Source: Rummeliibacillus sp044763875 (GTDB lineage Bacteria; Bacillota; Bacilli; Bacillales_A; Planococcaceae). Taken from it: a stretch of DNA of 64,000 nucleotides. The notes below the pieces were generated by a model. It did not search any database. It saw only the letters and a list, made by a program, of their open reading frames with translations, and was not told where the DNA came from. Each line of letters starts with the position of its first letter. Within the stretch, counting starts at the first letter, position 1. The stretch is taken from positions 124,001-188,000 of the forward strand of contig NZ_JBIWGZ010000003.1 in the NCBI RefSeq assembly GCF_044763875.1, read 5' to 3'. Below, one piece after another: positions 26,388 through 34,088 of this stretch. Made by a program: the position numbers and the translations under genes.

Positions 26388-26832
26388 TTTGAATCCTCCT
26401 TTTTTTCCATTGGTCGTACCACAATTCGATGGGTTGGTATTTCTAGTACACTTGATAAAACTGTAACGAGATCATTTTTTACTGTTATCGAATCAGCTCC
26501 TTCTGCCACGACTAAAACGCCCGTTACTTTTTGTTGTTTGCTTTCAGCATTTTGTTGCCAACTAAAATATTGGCTTAATGATGATTCATCAGTTTTCGCA
26601 TCTGGTGTTGGCTGATCATAATAGAAATAAATCATCACTTTTCCTACGCCCTCAATTGAACTAAGAATAGATGTTAATTCTTGATATTGTTCTGTATTGT
26701 TAGTGGAAGTTTTCGCATCATCTTTCGCTCCCTTTGATAGGCTCCAAAAACCACTAACTAAAAGTAGTACAATGATGATTCCTGCAATGAGATACTGCGA
26801 CTTTTTAAAGTGTAGTGCTTTTCCAAGGACAT
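26384..26832 (-). pseudogene. spoIIIAG: spoIIIAG with frameshift near the start
   Basis: The ATG at 26830-26832 sits on a GGAGGAG site and encodes MSLEKHYTLK, but that frame stops soon after. The frame that encodes the rest (FKKSQYLIAGIIIVLLLVSGFW, a membrane helix, then SSIEGVGKVMIYFYY and TGVLVVAEGADSITVKNDL) lies one base back. The switch point is at the heptamer TTTAAAA in register T-TTA-AAA. A single indel or a -1 ribosomal slip would give a 149-residue protein (B. subtilis 229). The ring-forming domain is recognisable. Because no normal start serves the long frame, it is called frameshifted. Confidence 0.7.
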
Positions 26833-26899
26833 CTCCTCCTTCAATACATTAACAACTAGTACATCTTATGAACTGATTGTATTCAATATGCAAAGCAAT

Positions 26900-27046
26900 C
26901 TATAAAAAGAAATAGTTAATGCAATAAAGTGCTATGACCATTCTTAAAAGTTGAGTTGATTCTTCCTCATAATCTTTCGGCAAAATTAAAAGTAATATTT
27001 TTCCGACTATACTAAAAGCTAACAAGCCAAATAAAAAGCTTGTCAC
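26900..27046 (-). pseudogene. spoIIIAF: spoIIIAF reduced to its membrane anchor
   Basis: A 48-codon frame (GTG 27044-27046 to TAG 26900-26902) with GGGAGG at ideal spacing; the GTG shares a base with the spoIIIAE stop. It encodes two hydrophobic helices (SFLFGLLAFSIVGKILLLILP and LLRMVIALYCINYFFL), matching the N-terminal anchor of SpoIIIAF. The roughly 150-residue soluble ring domain of the B. subtilis protein (206 residues) is missing. Position between AE and AG makes the identity likely; whether the stump works is doubtful. Confidence 0.6.
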
Positions 27047-27960
27047 TACGTTCCTCCCTTTCCTATTTGCATTTGTATCATTAGTAGCACCATCATGATA
27101 GTAAAGAAATACGCGAATGCAATTAAAAACGAAACAGCACAGAGGACAAAGAGAGTTTTACTAATATCTTCAATTAATCCATTTACTTTACTATCTGTAA
27201 AAGGTTCTAATACTGCTGATAGAAAACGATAACTAAAACCCAATATTAAAATATTTATTGTAGGTAGGATTGTTACACTCCAGACACTGATTAATAATCC
27301 CGTACTAGTTGTTACTAATGCAGTTGAGGAATATTTTTTAAAAGTATTAAGAGATTCCGTAACTAACGAACCAATAATCGGGATATTCTGTTGGATTAAC
27401 CTTTTAATAGGTTCAGATATATCTGCTGTATAGGAGCCAATAATGACACCATTAGCAGCAAGTAACATCGCATAAATTACTACTGAAGCTGAAACAATAC
27501 TAAGAACAGACATACGCAAAAAATCCGCCATTTTAGCAAAGGATAACTCAGGCAACATCCTCGTAATAAAATCAAATACAAAAGAAGCTATTAACATTGG
27601 AATAAGGTATTTTGAAACGATTACTAAAACTGTTTGTAAAAACAATAAAAAAACGGGACTAATCGCCAATACTGAAAATAGCCCCGAACCAAGAAGTAAA
27701 GATGATGTTAATAATGGTGACAGTACAACATAGATATGCATCAGTTGATCTGTAATATCTTGCATTTGAAGAAATGCATCAAATACAGGACGAATGGTGA
27801 CCACAATCACTACGATTAAAAAGAAAAACCTTGTCCACTCTTTCATTGTTGGAATCAGCCAATTGATACAAAGAAATAGAAATGCATATAGAAAAAAAGA
27901 ACGTAGTGCAAAAAGTTGCTCTTTAAATGGCTCTAAAAAGAAAGTAGTCAGTTGTTCGAT
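27046..27960 (-). CDS. spoIIIAE: stage III sporulation protein AE, shortened, start unclear
   Basis: The frame encodes an IEQLTTFFLEPFKEQ... start and about seven hydrophobic helices, typical of SpoIIIAE, ending QIGKGGT. From codon 27958-27960 it is 304 residues, against 399 in B. subtilis; the secreted N-terminal part is gone. An AGGAGG site lies 8 nt before an ATC codon (27958-27960) but no ATG, GTG or TTG is in place; the next start-type codons in frame are CTG at 27949-27951 and ATG at 27844-27846. The original start may have mutated. It lies 12 nt after spoIIIAD. Confidence 0.7.
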   Translation of the reverse strand: MEQLTTFFLEPFKEQLFALRSFFLYAFLFLCINWLIPTMKEWTRFFFLIVVIVVTIRPVFDAFLQMQDITDQLMHIYVVLSPLLTSSLLLGSGLFSVLAISPVFLLFLQTVLVIVSKYLIPMLIASFVFDFITRMLPELSFAKMADFLRMSVLSIVSASVVIYAMLLAANGVIIGSYTADISEPIKRLIQQNIPIIGSLVTESLNTFKKYSSTALVTTSTGLLISVWSVTILPTINILILGFSYRFLSAVLEPFTDSKVNGLIEDISKTLFVLCAVSFLIAFAYFFTIMMVLLMIQMQIGKGGT

Positions 27961-27972
27961 ACTTACAACCTC

Positions 27973-28347
27973 CTATGGTACTAATAGCTTCTCCCATTGC
28001 TTTAAAAGTTGACCTAACTCGTCCAACCATAGTGTTACAATCCAAATTTTAATCGCAAGATGACTAATAAAAGCAATGCTTCCATAATCATTTTCTTCTA
28101 ATAAATGAGAAACTATGATTGAACATAAATAAAGCAAGGAACTACCTAATATTAATGGCAGATATGGCAAATCAAATAAATAAAACGTTCGTAATTTTTG
28201 CCAAAAAGGTAGTACAACTTGCATCATTAGGAAACTACATAATATAAAAAAAAACACGATTGATAATAAGCGATGTAATGCTGGAGACGTCATTTGTATT
28301 CCTACCAAAAGCAGGAGTGATAGTAATATATAGAATAGGAATGTCAT
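27973..28347 (-). CDS. spoIIIAD: stage III sporulation protein AD
   Basis: A 124-residue membrane protein (B. subtilis 133) with four hydrophobic helices and the family end SIAFISHLAIKIWIVTLWLDELGQLL. It is part of the SpoIIIA channel base. The ATG at 28345-28347 directly follows the spoIIIAC stop. It is recognised mainly by position and the SHLAIK.W motif. Confidence 0.8.
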   Translation of the reverse strand: MTFLFYILLSLLLLVGIQMTSPALHRLLSIVFFFILCSFLMMQVVLPFWQKLRTFYLFDLPYLPLILGSSLLYLCSIIVSHLLEENDYGSIAFISHLAIKIWIVTLWLDELGQLLKQWEKLLVP

Positions 28348-28539
28348 CTATGACGTCATCAGCCATTGGAAAAATGTAATAATTTCATCAAAGAAGAGAC
28401 GCAAGAATCGAAGTAACTCGATGGTTATATATAGATATGCAATGAAATTTAGGAAAAAGGAAAACTCTTTTTTTCCTGTTTGTTCAAAGAAAACATGCAA
28501 TAATCCTAAGACAAGTCCAATCCCAGCAATACGAAGCAA
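28348..28539 (-). CDS. spoIIIAC: stage III sporulation protein AC
   Basis: A 63-residue protein with two hydrophobic helices (RIAGIGLVLGLLHVFFEQTGKKEF matches the family core). The apparent start is TTG 28537-28539 without a good ribosome-binding site. The AGGAGGGG site lies upstream before in-frame codons TSELQDLLRIAG that would complete the family N-terminus but lack a start codon. spoIIIAA (ATPase) and spoIIIAB, which normally precede it, are not present; the sequence upstream is repeats and a broken lipoprotein gene. Confidence 0.75.
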   Translation of the reverse strand: MLRIAGIGLVLGLLHVFFEQTGKKEFSFFLNFIAYLYITIELLRFLRLFFDEIITFFQWLMTS

Positions 28540-28810
28540 ATCTTGAAGTTCCGAAGTCGCCCCTCCTTTCTCTTCAATTTATGTATGGCACAAAAAAATA
28601 TGCAAAAAGAGAAGTGTCTAATTGTTTAAAAGACTTAGACTTATTTCTATTATGTTAGATTGATTTATTATGAAATTGTTGTTTGGGTTATTTCTTAGAA
28701 TACAATACAGACAACACCATGAAGGATTTACCCATTAAGATTTACAAATTTAAATAAATCTATTGAATAAATTGCTTCTGGTCGCCCATTTATGAGAAAA
28801 AAGTGAGGAA

Positions 28811-29379
28811 TTGAAATTGAAACTGTTTATTTGCATACTATTTTTTCTCTATTATTAGGATGCACAGCGGAAAATCAAGAACTACATTTGGAATTATTAA
28901 AAAGTTATTTTGTAAAGATTTCATGGGAAACCGCAAAATCGAGTATGGTTAGAAATAAGATTACTGAAAAAGTGTTTAAATATAAATATTAATAGTATTA
29001 ATCTGTTTGCTGAATGATGTGGAATTAGCTTCGCTTTCCGCGGGCGAGCGTTGAGCCTCCTCGGCAGAGAACTGCCTGCGGGGTCTCACCTGTCTCGCTT
29101 TCCCGCAGGAGTCTTCGCTAATTCCACATCAACAAAGATAGCTATACAAGATTTTTATTATAAAATTTTCAGCTTTTTTACTTTTTCAGTACCTTCGCTA
29201 GAAAACAAGATGTCTTTACAACTCTAACCATAGATTCTGATAAGAAGAAAATATCGAAGGAATATAATATTTGGTTTAATAAAGAGAATTCTGTTACCTT
29301 TATTGATTGTAATGAACAAAAAACAGGAACTTTAAATAAAAAAGATGCCAAAGGTTTAAAAGAAAAACTAATGAAATGA
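28811..29379 (+). pseudogene. lipoprotein gene interrupted by a type 2 element
   Basis: The TTG at 28811 (GAGG just upstream) opens a signal peptide, KLFICILFF, which needs one extra T in the run at 28841-28846 to join SLLLGC, a lipobox. The frame continues TAENQELHLELLKSYFVKISWETAKSSMVRNKI up to 28963, where a 226-bp element is inserted. Beyond the element the frame resumes TFARKQDVFTTLTI... to KGLKEKLMK, TGA at 29377-29379. Removing 28964-29191 joins both parts in frame. The family is not recognised (intact about 115 residues). Confidence 0.75.
28964..29189. mobile_element. type 2 MITE-like element, copy 1
   Basis: 226 bp with perfect 10-bp terminal inverted repeats CTGAAAAAGT/ACTTTTTCAG, flanked on both sides by TA (28962-28963 and 29190-29191). 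Inside is a long imperfect palindrome: GTGGAATTAGC near 29020 pairs with GCTAATTCCAC near 29120, enclosing a GC-rich core (CTTTCCGCGGGC, GCCTCCTCGGC, CTGCGGGGTCTCACC, CTTTCCCGCAGGAGTC). There is no coding capacity. TA duplication and size suggest a MITE moved by an IS630/Tc1-type transposase; the transposase is not in the window. Confidence 0.8.
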
Positions 29380-29913
29380 ATCAATTTTATATATCCATTT
29401 TTTTGTTAAGCAAGAACAATCCGCTACAGACGGCGCTTTCCACGGGCTTGACTTCAATCTTCTCGTCACTACTTTTTGAGTACTGAAAAAGTGTTTAAAA
29501 ACAAATATTAATAATATTAATCTGTTTCTGCATGATGAGGAATTAGCTTCGCTTTCCGCGGGCGAGCATTGAGTCTCCTCGGAAGCCCGTACCGTGCTTC
29601 ACTGCGGGGTCTCACCTGTCTCGCTTTCCCGCAGGAGTCTTCGCTAATTCCTCATCAACAAGGATAGCTATACAAGATTTTTATTATAAATTTTCATCTA
29701 TTTTTACTTTTTCAGCGCCTTCACTTCGTTCCTGCAGGGCTTTCAGCTCAAACTTTTCCCGTAGGACAATGAATAGGCCTCACTGAATTAACATCGAACG
29801 AAAGAAATGCGAATGCATTTTCGAAGACTCGCCTCTTCTGCTTCACAAATCACAAAATTATTTATCATTAAATGTTCGTATATTTTTCATAAATTTAGCA
29901 TTATAAAATTCAT
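29377..29913. repeat. type 1 repeat, copy C, split by a type 2 element
   Basis: Left end TGAATCAATTTTATATATCC at 29377 and right end ATAAAATTCATTC at 29913 are the inverted type 1 termini. The core is complete (GGCGCTTTCCACGGGCTTG, then CCTGCAGGGCTTTCAGCTCA and CTTTTCCCGTAGGA) but is interrupted after CTTCTCGTCACT by a type 2 element at 29483-29715. The left end overlaps the stop codon of the broken lipoprotein gene. Confidence 0.75.
29483..29715. mobile_element. type 2 MITE-like element, copy 2, nested in type 1
   Basis: 233 bp, about 85 percent identical by eye to copy 1, with ends CTGAAAAAGT and ACTTTTTCAG. The left flank is TA, the right flank CG, so the duplicated TA may have mutated. 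Immediately outside the left end is ACTTTTTGAG, a near-copy of the right terminal repeat, hinting at an older or tandem element. It lies inside type 1 copy C. Confidence 0.75.
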
Positions 29914-30022
29914 TCAAATAAGTTAATTAATAATAATGAATTTTCGCTTTTATCAACAAAACTGTAAATAATGTTATACTGCCTCAAAGATCATGTGTAT
30001 TAATTCAAAAATACCTAAAAAA

Positions 30023-30055
30023 AAGATGACTCCTGTACAATACAGGAGTCATCTT
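30023..30055 (-). terminator. terminator after efp
   Basis: Perfect 15-bp stem AAGATGACTCCTGTA with a 3-nt loop and eight T on the minus strand, 75 nt past the efp stop. Confidence 0.93.
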
Positions 30056-30129
30056 CTTAATAATTCATAGTCTTTTCTAAATACCCTTCACAGAGGGTAC
30101 ATTTTAGATTATCATATGAAATAATTTAA

Positions 30130-30687
30130 TTATGCACGTGAAACGTATGAACTATCTGAAGTGTTGATGATTAATTTATCGCCTTGGTTGACGAAGAATG
30201 GTACGTTTACGACTAATCCAGTTTCCATTGTTGCTGGTTTAGAGCCACCAGTTGCTGTATCACCTTTAATACCAGGTTCAGTTTCAGCTACTTCAAGTTC
30301 AACTGTATTTGGAAGATCGATACCTAGGATTTCACCTTCGTACATCATGATAAATACTTCCATATTTTCAAGTAAGAATTTTAATTCATATTCTAATTGT
30401 TCTTGAGTAAGTTCGATTTGTTCATAAGATTCCATATCCATGAATGCATATGCATCACCTGATGCATAAAGATATTGCATTTTACGAGTATCGATTTGTG
30501 CTTTTTCAACTTTCTCACCAGCACGGAAAGTTTTTTCTGCCACGCTACCGTTACGTAGGTTTCGTAATTTTGAACGTACGAAAGCAGCACCTTTACCTGG
30601 TTTTACGTGTTGGAATTCGATTACTCGGAATAGGTTCCCATCAACAAGGATAGTTAAACCTGTTTTAAAATCGTTAACTGAAATCAT
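30130..30687 (-). CDS. efp: translation elongation factor P
   Basis: A 185-residue three-domain OB-fold protein that rescues ribosomes stalled at proline runs. Lys32 sits at the tip of the HVKPGKGAAFVR loop, the site modified in many bacteria (5-aminopentanol in B. subtilis). ETGLVVNVPFFVNQGDKLIINT is the C-terminal signature. It follows pepP by 24 nt. In B. subtilis efp directly precedes the spoIIIAA genes, which are missing here. Confidence 0.97.
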   Translation of the reverse strand: MISVNDFKTGLTILVDGNLFRVIEFQHVKPGKGAAFVRSKLRNLRNGSVAEKTFRAGEKVEKAQIDTRKMQYLYASGDAYAFMDMESYEQIELTQEQLEYELKFLLENMEVFIMMYEGEILGIDLPNTVELEVAETEPGIKGDTATGGSKPATMETGLVVNVPFFVNQGDKLIINTSDSSYVSRA

Positions 30688-30711
30688 TTCTAAATATCCT
30701 CCAATATTAAA

Positions 30712-31779
30712 TTATAAGATGATTAATTCTTTTGGGGCATGAGTTAATTTTTCATTGCCAGTCGCTGTAATAAGCGTATCATCTTCAATACGTACGCCAC
30801 CAATACCCGGCAAATAGATACCTGGTTCACATGTTACAACCATTCCTGGTACTAATACTACATTTGAACGATGTGATAATGCAGGACCTTCATGTACTTC
30901 TAAACCTATCCCATGACCAGTAGAATGACCAAATGCATCACCATAGCCATGTTCTTTAATATAATTGCGTGTAACTGCATCCGCTTCAATACCCGTCATA
31001 CCTGGTTTAAATTTTTCAAGACCTAGTAATTGAGCTTCTAAAACAATTTGATAAATTTCTTTTAGTTGATCAGCAGGTTCACCAACAGCAACTGTACGAG
31101 TTGTATCAGAGATATAACCATTGTATAAAGCACCATAGTCTAAAGTGACTAAATCACCTTTTTCAATTATTTTATCAGTTGCAACGCCGTGTGGCAATGC
31201 CGAACGCAATCCAGAAGCAACAATGGTGTCAAATGAAGAAGATGTTGCACCTTGTTTTCTCATGAAAAATTCAATTTCATTGGAAACTTCAAGTTCTGTT
31301 TTTCCTGGTTGAATAAACTGAATAATATGTTCGAATGTGGCATCCACAATCTCACAAGCGACCTTTATAATTTTAATCTCTTCTGAAGTCTTAATCAAGC
31401 GAATATTTTCAATTAGCCCAGATACTGCTAATAATTCTGCACTGATTAACTTAGAATATACTTCATACATTGCGTAGCTTACTGTATCTTTTTCAAAACC
31501 AAGCGTTTTTATACCCATCACTTTTACTTGATTTGCGATTTCTTCCATTATTGTTCCCTTGTTTTCAACAATGCGGAAACCATTACTTTTCACCTGTGCA
31601 TTCGCTTGTTCTGTATAACGAAAATCTGTTATAAATACTGCATCGTTTTGTGAGACAATCGCAACACCTGTTGTTCCAGTAAAGCCCGTCATGTAGCGAC
31701 GATTATAATCATTCGTAATTAAAAGGGCATCTAAATCTTGTATCTCAAGTGCTGTACGTAATTTTTCTAGTTTTCCCAT
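30712..31779 (-). CDS. M24B aminopeptidase P-type metallopeptidase (YqhT)
   Basis: A 355-residue Xaa-Pro peptidase with a creatinase-like N-terminal domain and a C-terminal pita-bread domain. The metal ligands are visible: VTLDYGALYNGYISDTTRTV (two Asp), GHSTGHGIGLEVHE (His), VTCEPGIY (Glu) and GVRIEDD (Glu). The ATG at 31777-31779 has GAGGGG 10 nt upstream and gives the family N-terminus; an ATG 9 nt further upstream overlaps the aroQ stop by four bases but is too close to the ribosome-binding site. It is adjacent to efp, as in B. subtilis. Confidence 0.92.
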   Translation of the reverse strand: MGKLEKLRTALEIQDLDALLITNDYNRRYMTGFTGTTGVAIVSQNDAVFITDFRYTEQANAQVKSNGFRIVENKGTIMEEIANQVKVMGIKTLGFEKDTVSYAMYEVYSKLISAELLAVSGLIENIRLIKTSEEIKIIKVACEIVDATFEHIIQFIQPGKTELEVSNEIEFFMRKQGATSSSFDTIVASGLRSALPHGVATDKIIEKGDLVTLDYGALYNGYISDTTRTVAVGEPADQLKEIYQIVLEAQLLGLEKFKPGMTGIEADAVTRNYIKEHGYGDAFGHSTGHGIGLEVHEGPALSHRSNVVLVPGMVVTCEPGIYLPGIGGVRIEDDTLITATGNEKLTHAPKELIIL

Positions 31780-31784
31780 AGTTG

Positions 31785-32225
31785 TCATTCCCCTCTTTCA
31801 GCTTCTAAAAACATTCTTAATGCTGCCTGATAGCCGAATGTACCAAGTCCTGTTATTTGTCCTACACAAACGGGAGCAAGGTAAGAATGATGTCTGAATT
31901 CCTCACGCTTATGTACATTTGAAATATGAATCTCTACAACCGGTACTTCTACACCTGCAATAGCATCTCTAAGAGCAACACTTGTATGTGTATATGCGCC
32001 AGGATTAAAAATAATCCCACTCACACTCGAATCTTCAGCCTCATAAATCCAATCAATCAGTTGCCCTTCATAATTGGATTGTTTACATTCAATTTCGGCA
32101 TCGTACGCAGCAGCTAAACTCTTAAGCTTGGATTCAATATCTTGCAAGGTCTCAGAACCATAAATTGTTGGCTCTCTTTTACCTAGACGATTCAAATTAG
32201 GTCCATTTAAGCATAAATACTTCAT
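31785..32225 (-). CDS. aroQ: type II 3-dehydroquinate dehydratase
   Basis: A 146-residue enzyme of the shikimate pathway that dehydrates 3-dehydroquinate. Motifs: LCLNGPNLNRLGKREPTIYG with catalytic Tyr near 22 and Arg near 17, FNPGAYTHTSVALRDA, and PVVEIHISNVHKREEFRHHS with catalytic His near 100. The start ATG (32223-32225) has GGGAGG 7 nt upstream. It is co-transcribed with pepP and efp. aroK, a later step, is at 43.9 kb. Confidence 0.95.
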   Translation of the reverse strand: MKYLCLNGPNLNRLGKREPTIYGSETLQDIESKLKSLAAAYDAEIECKQSNYEGQLIDWIYEAEDSSVSGIIFNPGAYTHTSVALRDAIAGVEVPVVEIHISNVHKREEFRHHSYLAPVCVGQITGLGTFGYQAALRMFLEAERGE

Positions 32226-32253
32226 CCATTTTCCTCCCAAATCTATAATATCC

Positions 32254-32703
32254 TTATTTTAGCACATTACTAGAATTGGGCAACTTATTTCGGGAATCTA
32301 AATTTCTTATTTTGGCATGATAAGATGCCGTTTCGAATATCCATAAAAGATGAATTGCAACTATGACAGCCAAAGGTACTGAGAATTTGTGTATATAGAC
32401 TGTTTTTTGAACAGACCATTCAATTCCCCAAACAATAATCACTGCAACGACTAATGACATCATATCCATTCGAATCTTCTTTAACAATTCTCCCAAAGCA
32501 AATAAAATAGAAGCTATAGCAAGTAATAATACCCATAGCATAAACCACTTAACCAAAACATGTGAATCACTAAATACATGATATTTTTTTGTCCATCCAA
32601 TCGGTGAAAATTTCATGAACGAAAAAGTTTTTAATAACTTTAATGAAAGAATACATGTAATGGAACTACAAAATATAGTCCAGAAAAACACTCGTAATCT
32701 CAA
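32254..32703 (-). CDS. yqhR: YqhR-like membrane protein
   Basis: A 149-residue membrane protein with four hydrophobic helices (about 5-22, 50-70, 80-98, 108-125). The SPIGWTKKY loop and position before aroQ, divergent from yqhQ, agree with B. subtilis YqhR, of unknown function. The start is TTG 32701-32703 with AGGAGG 8 nt upstream. It is the first gene of the yqhR-aroQ-pepP-efp run. Confidence 0.75.
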   Translation of the reverse strand: MRLRVFFWTIFCSSITCILSLKLLKTFSFMKFSPIGWTKKYHVFSDSHVLVKWFMLWVLLLAIASILFALGELLKKIRMDMMSLVVAVIIVWGIEWSVQKTVYIHKFSVPLAVIVAIHLLWIFETASYHAKIRNLDSRNKLPNSSNVLK

Positions 32704-32803
32704 TTGAACGCCTCCTTTGTAAAAAGGATAGACAAAATACCATAATAATATGCTTTTCCTAGAGCTTTGGTAAATTTTTTAGTACAATAAAGTGAAACTC
32801 CAT

Positions 32804-32983
32804 CAGTGGGGGTTTTTCTTCATTCCCCACTGAAAAAAAGAACTCAATTTAATTTCGCCACGTCCTGTGGCAACAACTGAGTGTCCAACATCCTGTTGGA
32901 CCGAACCAATCAGGCTTTTACGGGCAGTTATCCCCCACCTATCTTCTTCATTCTCAATCTTGAGGTGGGGGTGTTACTGCTCG
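32804..32983. ncRNA. structured multi-hairpin element in yqhR/yqhQ gap
   Basis: Four hairpins in 180 nt: CAGTGGGG/CCCCACTG (32804-32832); GCCAC/GTGGC (32857-32871); TCCAACA/TGTTGGA (32884-32900); and a long stem made of CGGGCAGT...TCCCCCACCT with AGGTGGGGGT...ACTGCTCG (32921-32983). On the plus strand it would be the 5' leader of yqhQ. The middle module recurs inverted at about 4738-4802, so it is at least partly a repeat. It is either an interspersed repeat or a structured leader; the type is a guess. Confidence 0.4.
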
Positions 32984-33026
32984 TTAATGCGGGATAAAAG
33001 CAGTCTTAATTCATCTAAAGAGAGCG

Positions 33027-33977
33027 GTGTTGGTATTGAAAAATCAACCTAATCTTCCTGTATACGGAGGACAAGCTTTGGTTGAGGGTGTCATGATGGG
33101 GAGTAAAGAACATACTGTATCTGCCATTCGCCGTAACGACAACTCAATCGAATATTTTTATGTAGAGAGAAAGAAGAATCCAAAACTCCAAAAACTAAAG
33201 AAAATTCCTTTGGTGCGCGGAATCATTGCTCTAATCGAATCAGCAGCAAATGGTTCTCAGCATTTGCAATTTGCAGGTGAAAGATATGGAGTAGAACCTG
33301 GAGAAGAAGAAACAGAAGAAACAAAAGAAGGTTCAAAATTAGAAATGTGGCTTGGTGTTGCTGCAGTCGGTGTCATATCTTTTATCTTTGGTAAATTCCT
33401 TTTCACCTTAATTCCAGTCTTTCTAGCACAACTTTTTCATACTTGGTTACCAGGTAAAACAGCACAAATTTTACTAGAAAGCTGTTTTAAATTAATTTTA
33501 CTAATAAGCTACATATATATTGTATCCTTAACACCACTTATTAAACGGGTCTTTCAATATCACGGATCAGAGCATAAAGTGATCAATTGCTTCGAAAATG
33601 GACTACCTTTAACTGTCGAAAATGTACAAGCACAATCTCGTTTACACTATCGTTGTGGTAGTAGCTTTATGTTATTTACAGTGTTCGTTGGAATGTTTAT
33701 TTATTTCTTAGTTCCAACAGATCCATTTTGGCTTCGTATTGTAGACCGTATTTTGTTAATTCCCGTTGTTCTTGGGGTTGCTTTTGAAGTTTTGCAAGCA
33801 ACGAACGCATGCCGTAATATCCCAGTCTTACGTTACTTAGGTTATCCCGGCTTATGGCTTCAACTGTTGACAACAAAAGAACCAAAAGATGATCAAGTTG
33901 AAGTTGCAATTGCTTCATTTAATAAGTTATTGGAAATTGAAAAAGATCCTTCAAAAATCCCAGGTAAAGCAGTCTAG
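33027..33977 (+). CDS. yqhQ: DUF1385 membrane protein YqhQ
   Basis: A protein of about 316 residues starting PVYGGQALVEGVMMGSKEH, the DUF1385 signature, with four to five membrane helices (about 108-135, 150-175, 210-232, 240-260) and a conserved YHGSEHKVINCFE motif rich in potential metal ligands. Function unknown; the family is sometimes called predicted metal-dependent enzyme. Start choice is open: GTG 33027, TTG 33030 or TTG 33036. The last gives the family N-terminus with GGTG 6 nt upstream. Confidence 0.88.
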   Translation: MLVLKNQPNLPVYGGQALVEGVMMGSKEHTVSAIRRNDNSIEYFYVERKKNPKLQKLKKIPLVRGIIALIESAANGSQHLQFAGERYGVEPGEEETEETKEGSKLEMWLGVAAVGVISFIFGKFLFTLIPVFLAQLFHTWLPGKTAQILLESCFKLILLISYIYIVSLTPLIKRVFQYHGSEHKVINCFENGLPLTVENVQAQSRLHYRCGSSFMLFTVFVGMFIYFLVPTDPFWLRIVDRILLIPVVLGVAFEVLQATNACRNIPVLRYLGYPGLWLQLLTTKEPKDDQVEVAIASFNKLLEIEKDPSKIPGKAV

Positions 33978-34049
33978 TAGAGTATCCCTGCTTTAAATAA
34001 TGCTGGTCTTTGAAAAAAATTATCAACATCTATTAATATAAATTTAAAT

Positions 34050-34088
34050 AAAAATGCAAGGCGCCTAATTTAGGTGCCTTGCATTTTT
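34050..34088. terminator. bidirectional terminator between yqhQ and yqhP
   Basis: Stem AAAATGCAAGGC.CCTA / TAGG.GCCTTGCATTTT, flanked by A-run and T-run, serving both convergent genes. Confidence 0.88.

Noticed and set aside
29178..29384. 68-codon minus-strand open frame
   Set aside because: It is the antisense of the 3' part of the interrupted lipoprotein gene; the plus-strand frame rejoins exactly with the 5' part.
32804..32983. Omega RNA or right end of an IS200/IS605 element
   Set aside because: Hairpins fit in a general way, but no tnpA or tnpB sequence or relic lies nearby, so the claim is kept only as one possibility.
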